Part shown: positions 36,006 through 45,188 of the stretch, piece by piece
How positions within the stretch are numbered: the first letter of the stretch is position 1
How the letters are laid out: each line of letters begins with the position of its first letter
Origin: Rhizophagus irregularis
Lineage: Eukaryota > Glomeromycota > Glomeromycetes > Glomerales > Glomeraceae
Reading direction: 5' to 3'
Length of the DNA: 64,000 nucleotides
Assembly: GCF_026210795.1 (NCBI RefSeq)
Contig: NC_089459.1
Location: forward strand, 682,001-746,000
Translations under genes and position numbers: made by a program
The notes under the pieces: generated by a model
The model's database searches: none
The model's input: only the letters and a program-made list of their open reading frames with translations
Told to the model about the DNA's origin: nothing

Positions 36006-38984
36006 ATGAGTTTCAAATGCCCCCTTTGTATGCGAATATTCAGTCAACGCTTTGCATATACTCAACACGCCCAAAAATGCTTAAAAAATGTAGAAGTAGA
36101 AGTAGAAGATGATGATGATAATAATGATAGTGAAAAATATAGCAGTGAAATGGATACAAGAAGTAATCTAAGTAGTGAATATGAAAATGATAAAGTTGAG
36201 GTAATTATGTTATTCCAGATTATTCTTTTTAAAGAAAAAGCTCAAATTATACTAACTCATTTTGGTTTATAATTTTAGGTGGATGATGATAATAATGTAC
36301 AAAATATGTCATTTGACAGTATTGGAAGTGCAATATCAGAGATGAGCCTTGAAGATAGTAACTTTGAAAATATATTAGATTCATCTGAAGAGCCTGAAAT
36401 TTTTGAAGAACCCAAAAATCTCAATACCAAAACTTGCACAGAATTTCCTAATGATGCTTATAAAGATCTAATGTTATTAGTAACGAAATATAAAATAAAC
36501 AATAAAGGTGGTAATGAAATAATACGTTTTTTTAATAAACATTCAAATCTTACAGAATCACCATTACCAAAAAATATTGAACAGGGACGAGCATTTATGA
36601 ATAATATGAAGTTTTCTAATTTAGAATTTAGTAAAGTTCTTATAACAAAACATAAGGATAAAGATTATTTTCTTTATTATCAAAACTTAATACAGTGCAT
36701 CAAAAATATCTTAACTGTTCCCTGACATAACACAAAATTTTGCGCTATCTTACGAAAACTATGAGGTAAATAGTAAATATTAGTTAATTCAATAATTTAA
36801 ATAATATTTATTTTAATTTATTTATATTATTTTATAGTATAATAGAGAAAGTATTTACAGTGAACAAAACACTGGAAAATGGTGGAAAACTACGCAAGAA
36901 TCCTTACCTACTGGTTCCAAATTATTATCAATTATTTTATATTCAGATGCAACAACTACAGATACATTAGGAAAAAGTCAATTGCATCCAATATATATTT
37001 CATTAGGCAATATTCCAATATGGCGTCGTAATAAACAGGATGCAAAGCAACTTTTGGGATATTTACCAATTTTAGAAGCTGCAAATAAAGATCTGGTTCG
37101 TGATACCTTTCATAAATCTTTACGTCATTTACTAGAACCAATTATTTTATTAAAAGATGGTATAGACCTTTTTATAAATAATGAAAATACCTGGTTTTAT
37201 CCTAGAGTTTCAACTATTATTGCAGATTGGCCAGAAGCCGCAAGTTTTTGTTTAGTTTATAAATCCTCCAATTCAAGCCTTCCATGTCACTCCTGTTTAA
37301 TTAAAAGGGACAATCTTGCAAATATAAACTTATCGGTTAATGATGTAATACTAAGAACTCATGATGAAATGCGTAAATATTTTGAAAATGATACACAAAA
37401 ATCTGTTTGCATAGAATCTGTACCTAATTTTTTTTGGGATTTGCCGTAAGTATGCAAAAGTAGAAATAATTATAATAACATATATATATATTAATTATAA
37501 ATATTTATATTATCAAGGAATATAAATATCTACTTGGCTACTGTTCCTGACAGAATGCATCATTTAGATTTGGGTTTATTTCGTTATCAAATTATCTTCA
37601 CGTGCGATATCTTAAAATTGCAACATGTTAATGGTAATAAATTAGTTGAAGAAGTAGATCGCCGTCTAGCAGCAATTCCACGTTTTCCCGCCATTAAAAT
37701 TTTTTCCAATGGACTGCAGTCAATTGCAAGATTAACTGCTAATGAATATCGAAGTTTGATGAAAGTCATGATATTTGTTATTGATAATTTATATGATGAA
37801 AATAATAACGAAGTAGATAATTTTGTAAATAATGATGATCTTGTGAAATTGTACGAATATTGGAATGAAATGTATATTTTAAGTAGATATGAAGAATTTA
37901 GTGAAAGTGACTTGGAGAAATTTAATGTATGTATTAAAATTTTAGTAAAATCGAAAATTTAAATTAAATAAATTAAATTAACATTTAAATTTTAGGATGC
38001 AATACATAGATGGGCGCGGATGTTTGTCAAGGCTTTTAAATTTGTTTCTCCTTCCAATTTGAAGTTGCCTAAATTGCATTCATGGTTTACTGCTATCATT
38101 GACTCAATACGATCTTATGGCGCAATAAACGGCTATACCACATAAACTTACGAAAGTCTCCACAAATATTTCGTTAAAATACCCTACCGAATTAGCAATA
38201 AAAAAGATGTCGAACCTCAGCTTTTACGAACTGTAAGTATTTGGAAATTTATTTATTGTATATATTTATTATATAACTTAAGATGGAAATTAAATTAATA
38301 GATAAAACGTCAAGCAATATCTATTAGAATGTCTCAACATTCAGTGAATCCGGCAAAAACACCTCGCACTTGTAAATTTTCTGCAAGACTCTTTGATTTC
38401 TCTTTACAAGATGCAAATACATTTTTTAATGAAAAAAAAGATTCCGTAGACAATAAAATGCAGACCGGTTTTGCTAGATTTATAAGTTGTCGGATTCATA
38501 TCTAGATTTACTTGATGGGTTCACAATTATTGGTGAAACCCGAATAAACATATACGGATCGGTAACGCTGGAAAATGGTGCCATAATGCGTGCCACAAAC
38601 AGGTATCATAATAAAGTATGGTTTAGCGGACATAGCTATTTCAATGGATTCTGAAGAATCAAATGATTATATATCAGACAAAGGACTTTGTTATGGACAG
38701 GTATTTTTCCAATTTATGTAATAATTTATTATAAAGTATTAATAAATATTTATTATTTATAGGCCTTATTGTTAGCAGAAGTATTAACAGACCCACCGCT
38801 AAATCTCGCATTAATTCAATGGTACGATTTTAAATCTAAAAGGAACCCATATTTATATGGATGTTCTCACGCAAAATTGATAGAATTATATAACTTTGTA
38901 GCTATAGAGTCTATACGTGGTGTCGTTCACATAGTCCGATTTGATAAACAAAATGAATATTTCGTAAATAAATATATTTTTTAG
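36006..38984 (+). pseudogene. Plavaka-like transposase with N-terminal C2H2 finger
   Basis: Exon 1 (36006-36200) begins with a C2H2 finger (CPLCMRIFSQRFAYTQHAQKC), as in fungal Plavaka transposases, then an acidic linker. Exon 2 starts at 36279. After a 1-nt frameshift at about 36722 (VP then DITQNFALSYENYE) exon 3 (about 36839-37446) carries the core: KWWKTTQESLPTGSKLLSII, LYSDATTTDTLGKSQLHPIY, ISLGNIPIWRR, and the CHSC motif. Exon 4 has PDRMHHLDLGLFRYQ. The next exon reads PKLHSWFTAIIDSIRSYGAI, then TYESLHKYFVKIPYR with one TAA. The last exon (38769-38984) ends in the conserved WYDFKSKRNPYLYG and VVHIVRF. The protein is nearly full length with one shift and one stop, so it is a relatively young casualty. 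Confidence 0.78.
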
Positions 38985-39860
38985 TCACTTGATATAGGAG
39001 TTTTGATTTATTTTAATAAAATTATATCCTTAAAGAATTTATGGTCACGTTTCCCATATCATAAATAAAATGCAGATTTATTTATTTATTATTATTAACA
39101 ACACGGGTGTGACGTAAATAAATCGTGACTGAAATTTGTGTTCAATTTGTGTTCAATTTGTGTTGATAATTCTGGTAAAAAATTATTAATTTTGGCCAAA
39201 TTTCGTTAAATTTGTTAAATTTGTGTTGAGTTTGTGTTGAATTTGTGTTGCGTAATTTTTTATTTATCACAAGGGGATGATATTTAGTAATTGCATGTAC
39301 GACGTACAAGATTTTTTTTTATGATTTTTTTAAGAAATGTACGCAAAATATTTAATCAGAATATAATTGTTTTATTTTTAAATATGATATATTGATGATT
39401 TTTTTTAAAAAAAAAATTGATTTTTTTAAAATTCAATAGAATGTGCTAATAATAAATTGGTTTATTTTTAAATATAATATATTGATATTTATATTTAAAT
39501 AACCAAAACATGTACATGATTTTTAATTATTTTTAATTGAAATCATGTACATGATTTTTAATTATTTTTAATTGAAATCAAACTAAGATTTTTTTTTAAA
39601 AAAAAATTAAAATAAATTAAGTGATTTATATTTATATTTAGAATCATGATATTTATATTTAGATAATCCATATCCGCATGAGATTTAATTAATATGTTTA
39701 ATGATGAAAAGTCTAATAAATTAAATTTTAATTGAAACGAGAAATAAAATCAAACCAAAGAGGTATTGTTCAAATTTTATTTAAAGTGACATTTTACGAC
39801 TTTCTTTCAAATTTTTACTCATCCCAAAATCAAATTATAAAAATCAAATCAAATCTAATA

Positions 39861-40480
39861 ATGCCTCGCCAAACACGTCGTCGTTCCTATAACGTCCATT
39901 GGAACTGGGCTATGATGGACGAACTTGTCGACATACGCCGCGACAGAAACCGTGCCTACCATAATATTAATGGTAGAAGCCGCCAAGATTTTTTGGGACT
40001 CTGTTGCCAATAGGTTCATATGACTAATATCTATAATTTCTTTAAGAAAGAATTTAAATTCAAATTAACCAATCCATTTAATTGAATCAGAATAAATAGA
40101 ATATTTCGAATGAGGGTTTCCGGGCAACAGTGCAGCCAAAAGTGGAGGAACCTCGTCAGGGATTACCATGTAAGTAAATAAATAACATTACATTCATATA
40201 AATTAAATGTATTTACCGAATATTCAAACTGATTTTGATATTTAGAACTATGTCCTTTATCGTAATGGTAACCCTGGGCGGCGGCTGTGGACGCGTACCG
40301 GCGCAAGATATTATCGCGAATTTAGAACGAGATTTTGGGAGAGGCCGGGTAATTATACTATAATAAAATTTATAATTAATATTTACGTTCATGTTTTAAA
40401 TTTGATAAATTTGATCAATTTTAGTCGCGCGTGACGATCGTAGCAGGAGAAACTTACCTACGTATCGTAGAAGAAGATAA
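39861..40480 (+). pseudogene. Myb/SANT-like (trihelix) DNA-binding protein gene
   Basis: Three exons (39861-40169, 40246-40348, 40425-40480) with GT-AG introns encode a Myb/SANT-like domain: WNWAMMDELVDIRRDRNRAY, SRQDF followed after a 1-nt insertion by DSVANRF, then CSQKWRNLVRDYH spliced to NYVLYRNGNPGRRLW and REFRTRFWERPG, and a basic tail RDDRSRRNLPTYRRRR. The single frameshift (T-run at about 39990) breaks the reading frame. Such genes occur as partners of PIF/Harbinger-type and other fungal transposases. It lies inside the 10.2-kb element but outside the nested Plavaka-like one, so it probably belongs to the outer element. A functional copy elsewhere is possible. Confidence 0.65.
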
Positions 40481-40830
40481 TTATTTTTATTTTTTTATTA
40501 TTTATTAAGTGAGTAGTATTGATCGTCTGGAATAGAGCTCAGTTTTTTGCATGCGTACTGACCATCGTGCCATAAAAATACGCGTCTTATTTTATAAAAT
40601 AGTAGCGAACAAGTATCAAATGTGTATTTTTTTTATTAAGTTATAATAAAAATTAGAATTTACTTTAATTTTTAACATAAAAATTGTAAATAATAAAAAA
40701 TTCGTAAATAAAAATAAATTTGCTTTCCCAAACTTAAAAAAAAAGGTGTTTATATAAAAGAAAAGGTGTTTATATTATTTTTGATTATTCAATAGTATCA
40801 CATGCCCCTTGTATACGTTCTACTGCATAT

Positions 40831-41335
40831 GCAGTTTACAATCTCGTAAATTTTCGAAATATTTCAACCGTAATATTACGCAGGTTTACAGTTTCGTAAA
40901 TTTTCGAAATATTTCAACCGTAATATTACGCAGGTTTACAGTTTCGTAAATTTGCAGAATATTTTGACCGTAATATTACGCAGGTTTACAGTTTCGTAAA
41001 TTTTCGAAATATTTTAACCGTAATATTACGCAGGTTTACAGTTTCGTAAATTTTCGAAATATTTCAACCGTAATATTACGCAGGTTTACAGTTTTGTAAA
41101 TTTTCGAAATATTTTAACCGTAATATTACGCAGGTTTACAGTTTCGTAAATTTTCGAAATATTTCAACCGTAATATTACGCAGGTTTACAGTTTCGTAAA
41201 TTTTCGAAATATTTCAACCGTAATATTACGCAGGTTTACAGTTTCGTAAATTTTCGAAATATTTCAACCGTAATATTACGCAGGTTTACAGTTTCGTAAA
41301 TTTGCAGAATATTTTGACCGTAATATTGCGTAAAT
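40831..41335. repeat. 50-bp tandem array, right subterminal region
   Basis: Ten copies of a 50-bp unit (GCAGGTTTACAGTTTCGTAA, TTTTCGAAATATTTCAACCG, TAATATTAC) stand at exact 50-bp spacing (CAGGTTTACA at 40881, 40931, 40981 and so on). The copies at 40931 and 41281 share a variant (TTTGCAGAATATTTTGACCG), suggesting unequal exchange or gene-conversion within the array. It corresponds to the left array at 31880-32330. 41336-41480 continues with less regular copies. Confidence 0.85.
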
Positions 41336-41793
41336 CTTACGATATTGAAAACTTACGTAATATTTTAACCGTAATATCACATAAATCTTACGAAATTGTA
41401 AACTTACGTAATATTTTGAAATTTTTCGAAATATTATGCCATAAACTTTCGTAAACTTACAAAATCGTAAACTTACGCAATTCTTCGCACTATAAAATTT
41501 CCTGATGTAAAATATAAAAATAAAAATGTATTATTTATATTTTATTTAATTTTTTATTAACTATTAATCCTAGAGATGCGATTTTACCACCATTAGATTC
41601 GTCTTGTTGAGACGATTCCAATGAGCTATATTTCATTCTTTTCTGATCACTGGATCAAAAGTTAGCAAACTGCCTGATTGGCGAGTATTTGGCGAAAATG
41701 CCAATCATCGCAATCGGTCACCAATCAGGTATCTGATTGGTGACCGATTGGTGACTGATTGATGCCTGATTTTTCACTTTTCGACCTGTGTTT

Positions 41794-42353
41794 GCAATGG
41801 AGGTGTAGGAGTTACTATCACCTTTGAACGACAATTTTGACAAACTTTTCTATTTCTTAACATTATATAAAGACAGACATTCATTACAAAACGAGCATGG
41901 GATGTAAAACCCCAAATACCATGTTCGTCTACCATGACTAAATTTAATATAAGTTGTAGTTTGTCTGTTCTTTTCTTGTTTCTTCAATTTATTTTCAATA
42001 ATTACAAGTTTATCCAATAATAATTGACATATTCTTAAAAAATACTTGTTTCTAGTTTCTATATCAATAGGTAACCCACAAAATACACTCGTCAAGTATT
42101 TTAAAATCCTGTATTTAGTATTCATCATAGGCCGATCCGAATTAATCAAATAAGGCTTATTATATTTCTTTATTATATGTCTATTGTTAGTAACAATCGT
42201 CAACATATCTTTTTCTTTCTGTAATGAATCTACATGTAAAAGGATGTAGGACTTTCCTTTTCGGGTGGAGTATATCGTATCAGCCCCCGTATACCATTTC
42301 ACTTTTTCTGGACAGAAAAAAGTATAGCCGATAAAACTTTCTTTATTCGGCAT
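41794..42353 (-). pseudogene. Unrecognised retrocopy gene, 5' part (zinc-ribbon)
   Basis: The ATG at 42353 opens a 167-codon frame (MPNKESFIGYTFFCPEKVKW, later SVFCGLPIDIETRNKYFLRI, then KKQEKNRQTTTYIKFSHGRR). It ends in CSFCNECLSLYN; a 1-nt shift later the sequence continues NRKVCQNCRSKVIVTPTPP up to the insertion site. The cysteines (C-x2-C-x2-C and C-x2-C) look like a zinc ribbon. Removing the 10.2-kb element and one TTT joins ...PPLQ directly and in frame to NVFKDF of the downstream part (31577-30811). The whole protein would be about 440 residues. The family is not recognised: it could be a retroposed cellular gene or a transposon/virus-derived one. Confidence 0.6.
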
Positions 42354-42629
42354 CTTTTATCTGATTGGTACACCGTATTTACGGTATTTACGCCTTCTTT
42401 TGAAAAAATTTCGCAAGAAAATAAAACTTTTATGTCTTTAAAGGACTATTAAGCCTTGTGAACTTGTTCGAACTGAAAAGAGTGATAATAAAAAGTGTGT
42501 TGTTTAAACTAAGGAACACTTTTGTCTTAATACTGAAGTGCTATTTTTCTAGTAATTTAACGAGAAAAAAGCGTAATATTTCTTGTATGAAAAATGGACG
42601 TGAACGGTACAGGAAAGAGTTTTATGTTT

Positions 42630-43963
42630 GTAAGTAATTATATTATATTTATATAATATTTATAATATTTACATATAATTTAAACTAATTAAATTCTTTA
42701 TTTAAAAAATTATTCAAATATTTTAGATCGTGAGTAATTCCATTATATTTATATAACATTCACATATAATTTAAACTAACTAAATTCTTTATTTAAAAAA
42801 TTATTCAAATATTTTAGATTGTAAGTAATTATATTATATTTATATAATATTTATAATATTTATATATAATTTAAACTAACTAAATTCTTTTATTTAAAAA
42901 ATTATTCAAATATTTAGATCGTAAGTAATTCTATTATATTTATATAACATTTACATATATATAATTTAAACTAACTCTTTATTTAAAAATTATTTTGTAA
43001 TTTCTTATAGTTAGTAAGTTATAAGTTATTTATTTAATTCTATTATATATTTATATTTATATAATATTTACATATAATTTAAACTAACTAAATTCTTTAT
43101 TTAAAAAATTATTCAAATATTTTAGATAGTATGTAATTCTTTTATATTTATATAACATTTACATATAATTTAAACTAACTAATTCTTTATTTAAAAAATT
43201 ATTCAAATATTTTAGATCGTAAGTAATTCTATTATATTTATATAATATTTACATATAATTTAAACTAACTAATTCTTTATTAAAAAAATTATTCAAATAT
43301 TTTAGATCGTAAGTAATTCTATTATATTTATATAATTTCTATATAATATTTACATATAATTTAAACTAACTAAATTCTTTATTTAAAAAATTATTCAAAT
43401 ATTTTAGATAGTAAGTAATTCTATTATATTTGTATAACATTTACATATAATTTAAACTAGCTAAATTCTTTATTTAAAAAATTATTCAAATATTTTAGAT
43501 CGTAAGTAATTCTATTATATTTATATAATATTTACATATAATTTAAACTAACTAAATTCTTTTATTTAAAAAATTATTCAAATATTTTAAATCGTAAGTA
43601 ATTCTTTTACATTTATATAACATTTACATATAATTTAAATTAACTAAATTCTTTATTTAAAAAATTATTCAAATATTTTAGATGGTAAGTAATTCTATTA
43701 TTTATATAATAACATCTACATATAATTCATTAAACTAAATTCTTTATTTAAAAATTATTCAAATATTTTAGATCGTAAGTAATTCTATTATATTTATATA
43801 ATATTTACATATAATTTAAACTAACTAAATTCTTTATTTAAAAAATTATTTATTAATAATATAGGGAGTATGTTATTTATTTAATCCTATTATATTTATA
43901 TAATATTTACATAATTTAAACTAACTAAATTCTTTATTTAAAAAATCATTTAAAATATTTTAG
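42630..43963 (+). repeat. Tandem intron array, right part (about 14 units)
   Basis: The interrupted seventh unit resumes here and thirteen more follow, each GT(A/G)(A/T)GT...CTAAC...AG and then 3 nt: ATC, ATT, ATC, TTA, ATA, ATC, ATC, ATA, ATC, ATC, ATG, ATC, GGA, CCT. Acceptors end near 42726, 42817, 42917, 43010, 43125, 43215, 43305, 43407, 43498, 43590, 43681, 43771, 43864 and 43963. One acceptor is decayed (TTTTAA at 43590). Spacing varies from 90 to 115 nt through indels. The GGA variant unit (TATTAATAATATAGGGAGTA) occurs once in each half of the array, at 29680 and 43855. Confidence 0.85.
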
Positions 43964-44265
43964 CCTGTAAGTATTGCATTTTTTTAATTATAATAATCCA
44001 ATATTTTTTATATTAATTTATTATAATTGTATAATATTTACTAAATCTTTTTAAAAATTTTGGTAATTTATTTTAGTTGGTAAGTTATACTAACTGAAGT
44101 TATTGTATACTATTTATTTAAAATTTAATTAATTAATTAGTTATATTAAAATCTTATAATTTTATTTAGAGTAAGTATAATTAATATTGTTTAATATTTA
44201 AAATTTTAATTGTAAATTTTATTTTAATTTTAATTTTTAATATAATTTCATTTTTATATTTAAAG
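43964..44265 (+). other. Diverged continuation of the intron array
   Basis: The pattern goes on with sequence no longer alike in the body: GTAAGTATTG...TTTTAG|TTG|GTAAGTTATACTAAC...ATTTAG|A|GTAAGTATAATT...TTTAAAG, after which the kinase frame begins at 44266. The splice signals are kept although the intron bodies have diverged, which is what a real intron series would show. Confidence 0.55.
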
Positions 44266-45188
44266 ATTTGGCACTAGTGGAAGTAAAATTGTAAATCAAT
44301 GTATTTCTAAAAATAAATTAAAATGGGTTTGTTATGGTAAATTTGAAAATATTGAATATCATGATAAAGGAGAATTTGGTACTATATATATAGCTAAATA
44401 TATTAGTATTGAAGTAATTCTTAAATATTTTGATTATCTTAATAATTCAGATGAAAGTTTAAATGAATTGTTAAATGAAGTATGATTAAATATTTTTTTT
44501 TTTTAATATTATAATTTATTTATATTAATTAGTTAAATATTATTTTTTTATAGTGGAAAATTATTAATTCAGATGAAATTATTAACATATATGGATTTAC
44601 AAACAAGAATAGTTTAAAAAGATATTTAACAGAAATAACAAAAAGTTGGGAACAAAAATTATTTTATTTATTTCAAATTATTAATAAGGGTCTTAATGAT
44701 ATTCATAAAAAAGATCTTATTCATTATAACTTTCATAATGGTAATATTTTATGTAACAAGTATGAAGAAGATATATATGGAATTTTTATTAGTGATTATT
44801 TAGGATTATATCAACTTGCAAAATCTTTTTTAAAAGAAAATGATATCTATGGAGTTTTATCATTTATAGCACCTGAAATTTTAAGATTATATTCAAGCTA
44901 GTGATATATATAGTTTTTCTATAATTATGTGGGAATTTACATCTGAAATTCCACCATTTAATGATAAAGCGCATGATCTTCAACTTGCCTTAAGTATTTG
45001 TAAAGGTGAACGTCCTGAAATTATTGAAAATACTCCACAATGTTATATAGATTTAATGAAAAAATACTGGGATGAAGATTCATTAAAAAGGCCATCTTCT
45101 AAAGAAGTTTGAATTATCATTGAAGATTAGATTTTTCGTCCCAAAAATGAGAAAATTGAAGGTATTAATGAAGAATTAAAAAGCAATA
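44266..45188 (+). pseudogene. Decayed TKL-like pseudokinase domain, first of two
   Basis: Exon 44266-44479 has a glycine loop (KGEFGTIY) and a VILK-like lysine. After an intron (44480-44553) come LFQIINKGLNDIHKKDLIH, then YNFHNGNIL where HRDFHSGNIL is expected: the catalytic Asp is lost. DFG is replaced by DYLGL. SFIAPEIL (APE motif) is kept. A frameshift near 44895 precedes DIYSFSIIMWEFTSEIPPFN and MKKYWDEDSLKRPSS (44927-45109). TGA (45110) and TAG (45128) interrupt the join to the second kinase, both at sites where Trp would fit. It resembles the expanded TKL kinases of Rhizophagus. Its 5' side is the intron array; no start codon can be assigned. Confidence 0.65.

Larger units (their letters stand above)
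33208..39293. mobile_element. 6.1-kb Plavaka-like DNA transposon, nested
   Basis: The left end CAATTACTAAATATTATCCC (33208) is matched inverted at the right end (39293). The inverted similarity runs for about 200 bp (33208-33405 against about 39085-39293), including TTTGGCCAAAATTAA and CACACCCGTGTTGTTAA. The arms also contain repeated CAACACAAATT units. It encloses the Plavaka-like transposase (36006-38984, plus) and a second gene on the minus strand (33481-34905). The duplication at the ends is unclear (possibly CA). A further foldback lies at 35546-35757. Confidence 0.65.
31581..41790. mobile_element. 10.2-kb DNA transposon with long, repeat-rich inverted ends
   Basis: The ends CACAGGTCGAAAAGTG (31581) and its inverse (ending 41790) start inverted arms of about 290 bp (31581-31870 against about 41480-41790), flanked by TTT on both sides (31578-31580, 41791-41793). 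Subterminal arrays of CGTAATATTTCG-type words follow on both sides. The CAC-start and 3-bp duplication fit CACTA-like (CMC) elements; a PIF/Harbinger relation is the alternative because the interior holds a Myb/SANT gene (39861-40480). No transposase of its own is seen outside the nested Plavaka-like element, so the outer element may depend on another copy. Confidence 0.75.
29996..42627 (-). mobile_element. Retroposed insertion with oligo-T end and 19-bp target duplications
   Basis: The identical 19-mer TTGTAAGTAATTATATTAT occurs at 29977-29995 and 42628-42646. The left junction is followed by an oligo-T run (29995-30006) and more T-rich sequence, that is, a poly(A) tail for a minus-strand transcript. 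This is the mark of LINE-type target-primed insertion. After subtracting the 10.2-kb DNA element inserted later (31581-41790 plus one TTT), the retrocopy is about 2.4 kb: a 5' leader of about 270 bp (42627-42354), one ORF, and a 3' tail of about 800 bp (30810-29996). No reverse transcriptase is present, so it was mobilised in trans. Confidence 0.75.

Noticed and set aside
29411-43963. CRISPR-like array (regular repeats with short spacers)
   Set aside because: Spacers are only 3 nt, units vary in length and carry splice signals; eukaryotic context.
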